A stretch of 64,000 bases of DNA from the NCBI RefSeq assembly GCF_022965805.1, contig NC_133108.1, positions 37,521,551 to 37,585,550 on the forward strand. Direction: 5' to 3'. Positions 22,931-35,197 of the stretch are shown piece after piece. Within the stretch, counting starts at the first letter, position 1; each line of letters opens with the position of its first letter. A program made the position numbers and the translations under genes. Origin of the DNA: Primulina eburnea (Eukaryota; Streptophyta; Magnoliopsida; Lamiales; Gesneriaceae). The notes beneath the pieces are model-generated. The model had not been told where the DNA came from and made no database searches. It saw nothing but the letters and a program-made list of their open reading frames with translations.

Positions 22931-23135
22931 ATTCGAATGCATAATAAATTCGAATGCATCTACTACGACTTACTATCCGTTAACACGAGATTTTTGTGGA
23001 GCATACCAGGTTTGGGAACTGACACAGAAATGGCCTAAGTTCCATCATATCGGATAAAATTAATATTGTTTTTTCCTTTTCATTCATTCTGAAACTAAAT
23101 ATTGCAAAGAATGAGTAGCTATGTGTTGTTGGATG
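22931..23135 (+). other. 3' flank of the CCCH gene
   Basis: AT-rich sequence with a short direct repeat right after the stop (aattcgaatgcat twice at 22931-22956). It probably contains the 3' UTR. The viral fragment begins just beyond. Confidence 0.5.
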
Positions 23136-24479
23136 AGGGCCTAGTCTAGGAAGCACTCTTCCAATTGCCGATAAATATAAATATATTTTTTGGTTTATAA
23201 ATAGATTTTGCGCTTAATTTTCCAATGCTGTGGTACGATGGATGTCTTTGAAGGTCTATGCGTGTGAGCCCAACATGGCTGTGGGTGGGTAATTCTCGAT
23301 TTGGTCTTTATTGTTTAAGTAATTATTAATTTAGTCTTTTTTTCTTGTTTAGTGTATTTATTTAGTTTCGTTGCGTAGAAATTTTCCCTTATTATTCCTG
23401 TAGTCTCTATTCCTATTTACCCTGTTTTCTATTTTTATTTTATTTTTAGATACGACTACTTCACATTGTTATACCTATCGAGCATGTCCAAAAACATAAG
23501 ACTACGCAAGTTTCTTAGTCTATATATCATATATCTTTTTATGGTCTATCATGTTTTCATATAATCAATTAAACATTTTACGTCTTTGATCGAATTGTCG
23601 TCGGGTTATATACATCAGGTTTTACAGACTGTTCTTCCCAGCTTAATCACACAGTCGTAATTGATGGTTCTTGAAGTAGATCTATTTAACATAACTCAAT
23701 ACAACTTTGTATTGTTTCCTATCTTATGATGTAAAACAAATAAGTTTAATTTTAAAATAAACACAAGAGACATAAGATTTGGTTTTTTTGTTCAAACATA
23801 TGTATTATTATTACAAAATAACTTTTTGTAGGAGAGCAGAAACTTGTTTAGCTATCTATTGTAGTTGAAATATCATAATATAAACTAGAAAGAGAAATAT
23901 TGTATATTTTTTTGAAAAAAATGAAGATTTTGAATGATGTTTTCATTTTTATTCTGTCTTGATATATATAAAGAAGATTTGATGGATTTGAAATTCGGGC
24001 TTCAATCTTGAATTATTTCTTTCCCTTATTTCCAGTTGTGGTCGACAATGTCTTATAATTGGTGGTTGAGTGGTTCATTCTTTCACAAGCTAATGGTCCA
24101 ATATTCTATTAATTACTAACTGTTTTTTTGTGGTGGTGAGTTACATCCCACCTGCATTCTTTATTTCCGTCGAGGAATATTTTACTTTTGAGGTACCTGA
24201 AGAGAGTTTTTTGTGTGGTTTTTCACCATTTGGTCACGTCTCTGCAAGATGTTTTCAGTCAGTTCTTGGCCGAAAGCCTTTATCAAATTCTGGTTTTTGT
24301 TAGTTCAGACATTCTGAATAGATGCATTATGACCATATTTCCACATGAACCATGTTACAGAATTTCCGGCTAATTTTTTTGCTCTCAAGCAGTTTGTTAT
24401 TCCATAGAATATTTTTTTCTTTTCAAATATGTCTTATGCAAAACTTGTAGTTTTTTTTTCTGTATAATATTTAACTGAA

Positions 24480-24661
24480 GGCAAAAAATTGTGTAAAACA
24501 GTCTCACGAGCCATATTTTGTGAGACGAATATCTTATTTGGGTCATTCATGAAAAATTATATTTTTTATGCTAAGAGTATTACTTTTTATTGTCAATATC
24601 GGTAGGGTTGACTCGTCTCACAGATAAAGATTCGTAAGATCGTCTCATAAGAGACATACTC
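24480..24661 (+). mobile_element. MITE copy 2 (182 bp) nested in EPRV copy A
   Basis: Flanked by perfect 9-bp direct repeats TTAACTGAA (24471-24479 and 24662-24670). The element starts GGCAAAAAATTGTGTAAAAC and ends AGAGACATACTC. EPRV copies B and D lack it at the matching place, so they show the empty site. A 9-bp duplication is typical of Mutator-like elements. Confidence 0.93.
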
Positions 24662-24969
24662 TTAACTGAATGATACATTTAAAGAATTTTGATAAAACTT
24701 TAATGGAAACTTGATTTTGTCTATCTCTGTAAGACAAATTCATAGATCTCATGTTCTTCTCGTAGAGATGTCATCTTCAGTGAATGAAACAAAAAGAGGT
24801 GTTTCTTCTGCTGGAGGATCGTGGATAAATTTCCAAATAATTATTTCTGGCCTCTTTAGCTTTTGATAAAATGAAAGACTTAATGTGAGCTTTTCTCAGA
24901 TGGTTTTGGTGTTGTAATGAAAAAATATAGCTCCAGAATATCTTCTCGGGGCAAATAATCGTTGTTTGG

Positions 24970-25406
24970 TCATATTTCATGAACAACTTCTTGGATCCAC
25001 TTAGGTAGTGCTGCTATTTTTGGGAAACTGGGTGATGTATAAACCGAGACTAGTGCCTCAAATTCATACAATGTCTCGACTTCCTTAGGATAAGAATTTG
25101 GTTTCATCAATATCCTTGTATACTTTCCTGTTATATCAACTCGAATTGTGGCTGGATTGATACATATTCTCGTTTTCAATTTCTCGTAGTTCTGTTAACA
25201 TATCTGAAATGGAGAAATTATAAGCTCATTAGTACCACCTTAGATTTACCCTTGTTGATTTGAGGTCTAAGGTTGAACTTTATTTTTTCAATCCCCGAGG
25301 TGAAGAACTGACTTGAAGACTCGAGATAAGGACTCAGAGCTTCAATTTTTGCTTGGACCGACTCATCTCCCGACTTAGCACTTGTGCTAGGGGTATTTGG
25401 ATCCAT
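24970..25406 (-). pseudogene. Broken last ORF of EPRV copy A, possible inclusion-body/transactivator gene
   Basis: Two open pieces, 25406-25218 and 25179-24970, read as parts of one acidic then mixed protein (MDPNTPSTSAKSGDES... and ...YEFEALVSVYTSP). They are separated by a stop/frame change. In caulimovirids the gene downstream of the polymerase often encodes the translational transactivator/inclusion-body protein. The position supports that; I see no decisive motif. Related text occurs in copy B (about 39545-39100) and copy D (about 58830-58330). Confidence 0.4.
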
Positions 25407-25904
25407 TGCTCATTGTATAGAGCCATTTACTCGAAAACTCTCCTTTTCAGAAGCAAGTTGTTTCTCAATAGTCTTGAGGATCGAATTTATATATAGATCA
25501 TATCTGAGTATAAGCATGTAAACATCCTGTGATTCAATCAGAGACATTGCTCTTATCAATTTGTTATAGCTTACCCTCAACTTCTGCATTTATGGGGAGC
25601 TTGTTGAACTCTGTTGGAAGCATTTTAAGGTGTTTTCTCAAATGACTGCATTTTCATCGACATTAGCGTTGTTCATATCTTGTTAAAAAATATAAAAGAA
25701 TATTTTCATGAGACTTAATAATAACAATATCAAAAATATAAATTTGTCATAAAGATTACAATCTTAATAATCTAAGCATACCATCTTAATAATTTAACCT
25801 TATTGAGTTTAGATTCAGTTACTTTTTTCAAAAAAAAAAATTTCACATGTGTATCATTAAATTTTAAGGTAAATTTCTTTGTAAGTAAAAATAATTATCA
25901 TTTT

Positions 25905-26099
25905 TCAAGTCATTTTTGCTGCATAAAATTTTTTCGTTGATATGTCATCGTATGACTTATGCATCTCAGAATAGTCCGCTGCAATACCTACATGGTTTTT
26001 CTCCATCTGATGTGAGCTTTGTAAGAACCACTTCCCACCATTGATCACTTGTTGTTCTCCATTTGGTGTGAGTATTGTAGGGACTTGGCATTTTAGCAA
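25905..26099 (-). pseudogene. RNase H remnant of EPRV copy A at the deletion junction
   Basis: The frame contains LTPNGEQQ, which matches the LTPEGEQP stretch of copy C's RNase H, and then a partial duplicate of the same stretch about 55 bp on (SSHQMEKN). The bases just upstream (gggacttggcattttagc) match the capsid region of copy D at about 62849. Capsid and RNase H sequence therefore meet here, marking the internal deletion. Confidence 0.6.
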
Positions 26100-27430
26100 A
26101 GAAATGTTACAATGCTATATTTTCGACCATAAATTCCATCTATATTTAGTGAATAACATGATGTATTCATCCGCTAAAAATATATAATGTAATTCAAGAG
26201 TATACAAAGCTTGAATATATTTCTTTCTTTTTCTCTCTACCTTGAGTGTGAAATAATCTACCTTTATATTCAAGCTTTGTATACTCTTGAATTATAAAAT
26301 GTGCTTTATATTCAAGCTTTGTATAAAATGTGCTTTAAATAATCATTCTTTATGTTATCTCGTTAGGAGATTTCCCGGCTAGAACTTACTCTTTGGTTTC
26401 TACCGAATTCATGTTGCAAGCAATTTTAACTGATTTCATAAGATTCATTTCTCAAAGTTTAATGAATCATTTTCTGTTGAGATCAAGTACTCATACTACG
26501 ATTCTCATAGCCGTGTCCAATCATCTATGAGATCTTCTCTGTTTTTTATGAGCATAACCCCATAAAGTTGTATTGGTTCCAAAATAGATTTCTCATAAGT
26601 TGTTTGGTACAAGAGAATTTGACTTCAGTTTGACTTGGTTCCCGTTAAGTGTTTTTCTTCACCAACCTGAAAATCATTTTGGGGTCTTCCTATGTTTGTG
26701 TCATAGGATCTCACACTTTCCGTTAATGATTCTTGTATTCTACTAACTAACAACTAGTTGTGTTCATGTTCAAATCTACAACCTAGACCAATCCTATATA
26801 TAGTTGCCATCAGATTATTGTCTTTTCTGAGACAGTTTTGATGAGATTAATCATCCAGATCAATCCTGTGTTCAGTACCAAATGATCGTGATAATCTTCA
26901 TTCTGAGAACCTTTTACTAGTATGTGGTTGTTCTATATTTTGAATTCTTGTTTGAATATCATTTAGTGTTCCAAGAATTTCTTTAATTTTACATTGTACA
27001 TAGTATAACAGATTGTCATAGTTTTGTACCTTTTTTTGGATATCTCTAAGATTTCCGGAGAGTTTAGAGGAATCCAAGATTATTTCTAGAACATATTGCT
27101 CTAAATCATAAATTTACCTTGTGATTCTTATATGTTCCTCTTTGCTCATGATATCTAATTTTTGTTAGATCTTCTTGTAAATATTCCAAAATATTGGAAT
27201 AAGTCATATGAAAATTTAATCTCTAACCTAGCTTCGGATCCATAACTTTTTAGAAAATCTCCTCTTCAGATATATAATTACACAGTAATAATAATTTTGT
27301 AAATCTGAAATAATTTATTTCAACTCCAATACTATTTTTATGGTCCAGTATAAAATTCCTTAATGAAATAGAATCAGGATAGTTTGGGTATATTTTGAAA
27401 ATATTTATTGGACAAATTCTTTGAAACATA

Positions 27431-29757
27431 TGGAAACAATTTGGGATAGTGGAAAGAAAATGAATTAAATTGAGATTTTGTTAAACAATAGAGATCTAAT
27501 TGAATTTTTGTCCGCTTTGGGTCTCTACTAAATTCTCAAATGGCCAAAAGAAAGCATGGTGATTTCTTGATAATGCCTGAACTTTCAGTGATATTTTCTG
27601 AATTTTTTTACTTGCCTAACTTAGGAAAAATTATCAAGAAAATAATGAAAAGTGGGAAGCAGAGGGATTTGAGTTCTTAGATTTCAAGACAAGGATTTTA
27701 ATTCAAAAAAGGGGAAAACCATTTCTTTTCTTCTCTTTTTTGTGACAAAGGTTGGGAGATAAGAAAGCATTTAACTTCTACATGAATCTTGGTTTGGCGT
27801 CACTACAAAACAATAATGGGATATGGACATGCATGATGATAAAAGTGATGGAGGACATTGCTTAGGTACAAAGAGATGAGGACATCTGGACATGGAACGA
27901 TAATGCGGAACTAGATACTTTGCACACGCGGTTTTTTTTTATAATTATCTATGGACTAAAGTGAAATTTAATAAATTATCGAGGGACTAAAATGCTATTT
28001 GAATTGTTGTAATTTAAAAAAAATCAAAAATGTTTTTTGAAACTTAAAAAAAATAAAAACAAAAATGTAAATTTGATATCAAATGAGGGCAAAATTGGTA
28101 AAACAAAAAACAAATCAAATTTGTCTCTATTAGGAAGATTCTTAATAATAGTAATAGATAAGCCACAGTCGTTCAATGGATAAAAACTACTGTTGAATTT
28201 CCAAGAATGGCCGAAATAAATTAAATTTAATCATGTATTCAAGATAGGAAAATAGTTTTTTTTAAAAAAAATTTTGAAAAATAAATGGGAGGATATGGTA
28301 TTTAATCTATTTCATCTTGGTATTGGTTCTGGTTAATGGATTATCATGCAACATGCACTTTGAGCGTTTGGAATCCCAAACTTGCATTTTCCAATTTTTA
28401 ATTAGAGATAAGAACATTGGGATGTGGACGTGAATAAAAAAAATGCTATTATTCCTTTAAAAATTCACGGGGATCAAACGCTAATGGGAATTTACTTATC
28501 TACAATATAAAACAATGGAAATTAGTTCAAATTATTTTGCCTGTCCCATCAGAAATACGAAAGAATTCCATCTATTCATCCTCTTTCGGTGGCTAAAGAA
28601 CCTTTTTCCTTGTTCCAATTAATTTTTGAAGATAATATTACGCAAGAAAGGGACTTGAGGCCAAAGGGTACAAGGATTTGTGATCAAACTTATTCATCTT
28701 TCCTTTTATTAAGAAGAAAAGGGGAAAAAGTAAAAAGAAAAACTTAAAGAATATATATATGCTTTGGCCATTTGTCAAAAGCAAATCTATGTATTGATCA
28801 AATCACTAGATTTTATTTCTGAAATCTTTCGGAGTAATTTATGAGCAATGACGCAGAAACAGCATTTGTCAACTTTTAAAGTTTGTAGTTCAACTATTTC
28901 TTGTACCTTTTTTCTGGTAATAAGAATTACCATTTGTTGCATTGTCTGAAAATTGAAAAGTAAACACAGTTGCCCCACCCATCATTTAATAATGCTTGAC
29001 GTTGGTTAGATGCAATTGACCGCACTACAAATCTGAAAAACACACTTTCAACCCAAAGCCATGTTGAATTTTATGATATGATCTCATAAGAACAAGACAC
29101 TGTTGGGTTGAGTCAGTGTCTTGAGAGGGTTTTACACGAAAACAAGACAGGTACAATAGAGCCGCTAATGCTTAATCAATATTGTGTGCAAGAGGAAAAC
29201 CGAAACAACTCATAAATTTTGAAAAAGAAACTTGTGTATACTGTAGGACATGATATTCAGTTGTCATAAAATGGTAACTATAATTCCCAAGTTGTACATG
29301 ATATGCTGAAATGCGATTGTCATACACGATGTCGATATGCTTGGAGAGGGTCAACGGATCACATGTTGGCAAATATCACATTCTCGGCAGATTCAGTTGC
29401 ATAGATTGAACATTAAACGGCTCAAGGGATCGGATGTCATTGATATGGGATTTTCACAAGGTACAAAATATACAATGATCGCTCGCACAATTGGCCCGTC
29501 TTTTGAATTTGACTCACTCCAGCCAAAACCAGTACCTCAGGATTTGTGAAATCACACTTGCTCGGAGGAAACCATGAGGATCCAACAGTTTCAGGCATCA
29601 TATATTGATACTGTGATCTTGAAGAACTTAAGTGGATTTACAGTGAACTGTATGTAGGTACTTGTATAATGAAAAAACAATCTCATTCCAACTGTATCTT
29701 CAATGTAAAATCCAGTAATTCGCTAAGGGGGACAAAATTGCACGTACCAAGAATGAT
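27431..29757. other. AT-rich intergenic DNA
   Basis: No gene can be supported. Small frames (28787-28978 minus, 29172-29372 minus, 29337-29549 plus) have no domain or splice context. The part near 29758 is probably 3' UTR of the minus-strand gene that ends there. A 'cactacaaaac' at 27802 resembles a CACTA end but lacks a partner. Confidence 0.45.
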
Positions 29758-31973
29758 TCAGGATTCAACATCATCACCATCTCCAATCAAATTACAGCTA
29801 TCAGAGCACTCCGAAAGACTGCTGACAAGAGAAAAATTTGAAGTGCATAAGAAATGGCTACACATCTGCATCTTAACATCTAAAGCCTAATAAGTAAATG
29901 AAGATTGTTAGTGCTATCAGGGGGAACCTGAGGGGAGAAGGGGGCCCGACCTGCCTTGGCCTCCTCCCCTGATTTTTTGGGTCTGCCCCAGACATCCGTA
30001 GCCATCAACTAAGCCCCTTGACATAGCATTTAGTTTTGAAGGACATAGGTTATGTGCTTGTTTGTCAAAGCAATAGAGAGTTGATCATGATTCAGATCAC
30101 TTGCAACTAATTTTTTGGCAAGTTTACATCATTCAATTCCATGACATGTATTGGATTGAAAGAACTGCTGTACATACTATCAAATGATCGGGGTAAATTA
30201 TGAAAATGTAGAAAGCAATAAGCATAAAGTAAAGTTATGTAAGACAGTGATGAAATATTAAGGGGAAAAAGGAAATATACCAATATTTACGACTCCGGAA
30301 GTCGTCCTTGAAAACAACCAGAGGTCTGTACATAAAGGCAAAACATTCTCATCAATATATGTATCGAATATCAATATATAAATACCAAACATCATGCATT
30401 TGCAAGCACCTTTCAGATATGTGCATTTAAAATTTGAACACACTGAAAACTTTGAAGCATAGAAAATGGCATGCATATCAGCAATACCGATATCATTGGA
30501 AAAAATCATTTTCACGAAGAGTTAGATACAATGCAGTCATGCAGACATTACTATTTCAGAGATCATGATGATGCTATCTATGTTCGCCCTCTCGCTCTAT
30601 TTCCATCATGCATTACACCAGAAGGGTGTAGTTCAAAAACATGCAAACATTGTCTTTCGACGTGTGGTCGATTTAGATCCTATTGCATAGAGATAATATT
30701 ATCTATGAAGAGATTAAATTATTCACCAGTTTCATTTTTTGCAGGTCTTGATAAATATATGTTTCTGTGATTCTTCAATTTTGTGTTGGCTTATATCAAT
30801 TTTTTGGAAAGGAAACATCATCATATGGTAATATTATCATCTTAGACTTACACTAACTTCTGATACATAGAGACATTATTCTGAATTCATGTGCTAAATT
30901 GGGAGGCTATGCTACCAATCCAAGAAAGCAAGGTTCTATATGTATTATGGACATGCCAGAATGGCCAAACCAAGAATGAAAACTAGCATTGACCACAATT
31001 AACTTCGAAGATAAGCTGAGTAATTTACCACCGCAGATCATCCATTTAGATCAGACTCCAGATATTCAAGATTGAGGAGGTAGTTGCCACTATGCTCGTT
31101 CATTAAGTTTGAAGGACTATCTATAGAAATCAACTTGAACTTGCATCTCCATGAAAGTCTAAGTTTTCTTATTTCTCAGTCCAAGTTTTTACAAATCAAC
31201 TAAAGGAAATGAATGTGCGGTAAATTTCAAAGTGTATACAATATAATTATAAATGCAATCCACTTCACGAACCACATCACAACTCAAATTTTACCACAAG
31301 CAAGAATGCCAATCTGAACTTGTCCAACAAAAAGGCACTAATCACGCGTGGCAGGCCCACAAACACAATAGAGAAGAACCAAGAAACATATTACGAGTTG
31401 ATAAATTTTAGAAAAAGTAAATGAAAAAATTAGATAGTTAGTCTCCACTAGGTCCATCCAAGCGTTAATGCATGTATAATATCTCTTTCAATCGAATACA
31501 ATGTGAAACATTTTCATGATCATGGCTAATCCTACATCTCTAAGGCAGGATACATAGGATAAAAAGCCTCATTTTTACCTCCTAATACTGAAAGGGACTT
31601 TGCCAGGAGAACCAAATCCACCCTGCATGCAAACGGTCGTACATTTACTGGTGCAAATCTCGGCTTTTCTTGACTTGGGCATTTGGATTTTATACCTCCT
31701 TTTGCAATCCTTCAGTTCAGCAGTGCACTCACTGGACAAAGTTTGCAGTATGTTCGATAGAGTCTCCTCCTGCTGTTGCGGGCCCACCACCTCACTTCTG
31801 CCCGCACACAACATCAATGCGATGGCTGCGACTGCAGCTATGACGGCAGCTATTTGCTTGCCTGCGGTGACGCTTGTGTTAGCTAAAGAAACAGGCTTGC
31901 TTCTTGTTGGCAATTTACCTCCAATGGGGTATATCGCCGAGCATATGGTGGACGTCAAGCCAAAGAGTAACAT
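29758..31973 (-). CDS. Conserved small plant protein, three exons, probably plastid-targeted, function unknown
   Basis: Exon 1 is 31973-31579, exon 2 is 30325-30281 and exon 3 is 29818-29758. All junctions are GT-AG, and the total is 501 bp, giving 166 aa. The joins use split codons (Arg, Cys). The N-terminus is Ser/Thr-rich, then a hydrophobic segment at about residues 41-57 (IAAVIAAVAAIALMLC), then a Cys-rich soluble domain with ELKDCKRRYKIQ, CTSKCTTVC, PLVVFKDDFRSRKYC and CSDSCNLIGDGDD. The spacing of the cysteines and the GDGDD tail are typical of a conserved land-plant family that I recognise only as uncharacterised. A transit-peptide-like N-terminus and one membrane span suggest a plastid membrane protein. 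Exons 2 and 3 are too short to stand out alone; the conserved tail supports them. Confidence 0.82.
29920..30005. repeat. GC-rich repeat-like insert in intron 2's 5' half region
   Basis: A C/G-rich stretch (ggggaacctgaggggagaag...gtctgccccagacat) stands out from AT-rich surroundings within the intron between exons 2 and 3. Such text resembles decayed LTR-element sequence. No ends are defined. Confidence 0.3.
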
Positions 31974-32555
31974 CCCTGTTCTTGAATTATTTTTCCATGT
32001 TTTATCCTAAAGTTTTGCATTCTTCCATTTACATCCCCGTGTTCTAGTGGGGACTTCTCCAACAGCCATGTCCGAAACCAGACAAGGCGAGAATACTGTC
32101 GTGGTGACTCATATGGTCGTATTATAACCAGATTCAACTATAAATAATTCAATACATAAAAACATCGTAAATTTGATTTTCATTCGGTTAATATTGAAAT
32201 TTATACTTAACTCAACTTTAAAAATTAAATAATAAAAAAATAAATTGTAATTTAATATATGCAATTTTCAATAACTCTGTCCAACTAACGTAACAGAAAT
32301 TAACAACATATCATGTGTATTAATTATATAAACCAATCAAGCAAGCTTATCAAAATTCAATAAGAACAATAACCTTAATTAATACAATAGTTCCAAATTT
32401 TAGTAAAAAAATAATAAATTTATTAAGAAATTTAAAAGCCTAAAATATTTTCAAATCGTGAAATTGACACATGAACCACACGACATATCTTAAGAAATTA
32501 AAATAGGAAAAAATATCTTCCTTTTTTAAAAATATTATTATTTTGATTTCGGTTG

Positions 32556-32557
32556 TG

Positions 32558-32588
<31 letters not shown>

Positions 32589-32591
32589 TTG
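32556..32591. repeat. (GT)n followed by a T tract
   Basis: About nine GT units directly followed by about 20 T. A simple-sequence tract in AT-rich intergenic DNA between 31974 and 33051; apart from the MITE nothing else is seen in that interval. Confidence 0.9.
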
Positions 32592-32724
32592 AGTTGTTTA
32601 TAATCATTAATTTCCTTTTTTCTTCCTAAATATATACCATATTTTCTTCTTTATTTTTTTGCGAATAAAAATAAATTAAAGATGGAATGGTAAACTTTGC
32701 TTGTTTCTCCACGCATTCATGAAT

Positions 32725-32906
32725 GGCAAAAACTTGTGTGAAACGGTCTCACGGGTCATATTCGTGAGACGGATCTCTTATTTGGGTCATCCATGAAAAA
32801 GTATTACTTTTTATGCTAAGAGTATTACTTTTTATTGTGAATATGGGTAGGGTTGACCCGTCTCAAGGATTATGATCCGTGAGACGGTCTCACATGAGAC
32901 TCACTC
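32725..32906 (+). mobile_element. MITE copy 3 (182 bp) with perfect 9-bp target duplication
   Basis: Flanked by TTCATGAAT at 32716-32724 and 32907-32915. It begins GGCAAAAACTTGTGTGAAAC and ends CATGAGACTCACTC. Inner inverted repeats GTGAAACGGTCTCAC / GTGAGACGGTCTCAC are strong. It lies about 145 bp upstream of the transporter start codon, so it may affect that promoter. Confidence 0.95.
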
Positions 32907-33051
32907 TTCATGAATTTGTCTTGTGGATAGAGATTTCTAATTAAACATACTTTATTGAGTCACTCGACATGCCAATCATTCTGCATCTACAGTGAAATTT
33001 TAGATAATAACAAAAGATCCTTCGTATATTTATCCAAAGAAAATATTAAGA

Positions 33052-35197
33052 ATGGATGACCAAAAGCTATCTGATAACGTCAATGAAGTTTCCAGCAAAG
33101 CCCAGATGCCTGATAATTCTGCAGCCGCAAAGAAACACAAAAGAAACAAATATGCTATGGCGATATCAATTCTTGCTTCTATGACATCAGTCTTGCTGGG
33201 ATATGGTAGGTGAACTTATTATTTTCTTTTAACTTAGTAATATTTTTTAATTAGTGTGGGATTTTTACATTTAGGCATGCATATTCTCATATATAGGAGT
33301 AGTTTTTTAGTGACCAACTTGTGATATCATCAAGATTGATAGAATAAATGATCTAAAGTAGTAACAATATTGAAAATTTTGTCCATTGTTAGTTATAAAT
33401 TATGTTCAAGATCATGTAATAAGAATGGTTTCCTTTTTATCAACAATCAATATGCAGATACAGGAGTAATGAGTGGAGCAACTCTATACATCAAGAAAGA
33501 TTTGAAAATCAGCGACGTCCAAATCGAGATTCTGGTGGGGACCATTAATATTTACTCCCTCCTTGGATCCGCCATGGCGGGGCGGACCTCCGACTGGATT
33601 GGGAGGCGCTACACCATAGTCTTCGCCTCCGCAATCTTCTTTGTAGGTGCAATACTAATGGGATTCGCCACTAACTATGCCTTCCTCATGGTGGGTAGAT
33701 TTGTGGCTGGCATCGGGGTTGGTTACGCACTCATGATTGCGCCGGTGTATGCTGCGGAGGTGGCACCCACCTCCTCCCGTGGATTCCTCACTTCTTTCCC
33801 TGAAGTCTTCATCAACTTTGGTGCGTATTTTGGCTTGGCCATTTCGGTTTAGTGTATGCTGTGTTAGGAGGAACACTTTCTGCATAATATAAACTTGTAT
33901 AAAGAGAAGTTTGTGAAGAGTTAATGGCAAATGCTAATAGCATGTTTGTGAAGCAATGACATGGCATGCATAAGTTTTACTTGTTTCCTTCTGTATATAC
34001 GCATTAAAAGATCCATGCATACATATAATTCCGCATGGTAATCACTTCTCAAATCGTTGCGAAATATCAGTCGGGTAAATTTTCAAGAAGCATAGGATCA
34101 CTTTTCTCACTCATTTAATTGTAATCTAAAGATGTTTGCTGATTCATTCAGTTATATGAACAGGTGTTTTACTTGGATTTGTATCAAACTATGCATTCGC
34201 CGGCCTCCCGCTAAAATTAGGCTGGCGACTGATGCTCGGAATCGGCGCAGTCCCATCCATTTTCCTGGCCATTGGTGTACTAGCCATGCCAGAGTCGCCT
34301 CGATGGCTTGTCCTCCAAGGCCGCCTTGGTGATGCCAAAAAAGTACTCCTTAGAACATCAAACTCACCAGAAGAAGCTCAACTGAGATTTGCTGACATCA
34401 AAGGGGCCGCAGGATTGCCTGAAAACTGCAACGACGACTTCGTGACTGTCCCAACACACAGCCACGGCGAGGATGTGTGGAAAGATCTGATCCTTCATCC
34501 GACACCACCGGTTCTCCACATTCTAGTCGCTGCCATTGGCATACACCTCTTCCAACAAGCTAGTGGCGTAGATGCAGTCCTGATGTACAGTCCAAGAATC
34601 TATGCGAAAGCTGGGATAAAAAATGATTCAGACAAGTTACTCGCCACCATAGCCGTTGGGGCAAGCAAGACCTTATTCATTCTGGTGGCTACATTCTTAG
34701 TCGACAGGGTGGGGCGGAGGGTACTCCTGCTGACAAGTTGTGGCGGAATGATGGCATCCCTAATGGGACTTGCTGTTGGATTAACCATAATCGACCACTA
34801 CAAAGATCAAACAATTATATGGGCAGTGGCGTTGTGTATCATCACAACTTTATCGTCTGTCGCCTTCTTCTCCATCGGAATGGGTCCTATAGCATGGGTG
34901 TACAGCTCCGAGATATTTCCATTGAGGCTGAGAGCTCAAGGGTGCAGCATAGGAGTTGCCGTGAATCGGTTTACGAGTGGAGTCGTTTTGATGACCTTTA
35001 TATCACTGTACAAGGCTATCACGATCGGCGGGGCATTCTTTTTATTCAGCGGAATCACCACAGTGGCTTGGGTTTTCTTCTACACATTGCTACCTGAGAC
35101 ACAGGGGAGAACCTTAGAGGAAATGGAGGCTTTGTTTGGGAGTTTCTTCAAGTGGAGGTCCACTAGTAAAGAGTTGGACAAAAGAAATGAAGCCTGA
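33052..35197 (+). CDS. Polyol/monosaccharide transporter (MFS sugar porter, PLT type)
   Basis: Exons 33052-33205, 33458-33820 and 34164-35197, with GT-AG introns of 252 and 343 bp, give 516 aa. The junctions rebuild GYDTGVMSGA and FINFGVLLGF. Sugar-porter signatures are intact: GRRYTIVFASAIFF, GRFVAGIGVGYALMIAPVY, PESPRWLV, DRVGRRVLLL and PETQGRTLEEME; about 12 membrane spans are visible. Length and sequence style fit plant polyol transporters (PLT/mannitol-sorbitol group), plasma-membrane H+ symporters of linear polyols and monosaccharides. Substrate cannot be set from sequence. The hydrophilic N-terminus ends KKHKRNKYAMA. The start ATG is the first in frame. Confidence 0.93.

Larger units (their letters stand above)
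23136..27430 (-). mobile_element. Endogenous pararetrovirus copy A (caulimovirid), internally deleted
   Basis: On the minus strand the 5' end resembles the leader, degenerate primer site (atagtattggag near 27336) and first small ORFs of copy C. At about 27050-26340 the text matches the coiled-coil ORF and capsid N-terminal region. At about 26090 it jumps straight into the RNase H region, so the rest of capsid plus movement protein, protease and RT are missing. Further on comes a last ORF (25406-24970) and about 1.5 kb of AT-rich intergenic DNA shared with copy B. Many stops and indels interrupt it. A MITE is nested at 24480-24661. Boundaries are estimates from similarity to copies B-D. Confidence 0.75.

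Noticed and set aside
27797..27830. CACTA-like terminus (cactacaaaacaataatgg)
   Set aside because: Differs from the CACTACAAGAAAA form and no second end or 3-bp duplication was found.
29337..29549. Plus-strand 70-aa frame and a minus-strand CDIC-like stretch as the third exon of the small Cys-rich gene
   Set aside because: No acceptor site fits; the true exon 3 with the expected tail lies at 29818-29758.
32041..32137. Alternative upstream minus-strand frame for the three-exon gene
   Set aside because: It is in another frame and ends just past the chosen start; no conserved residues.
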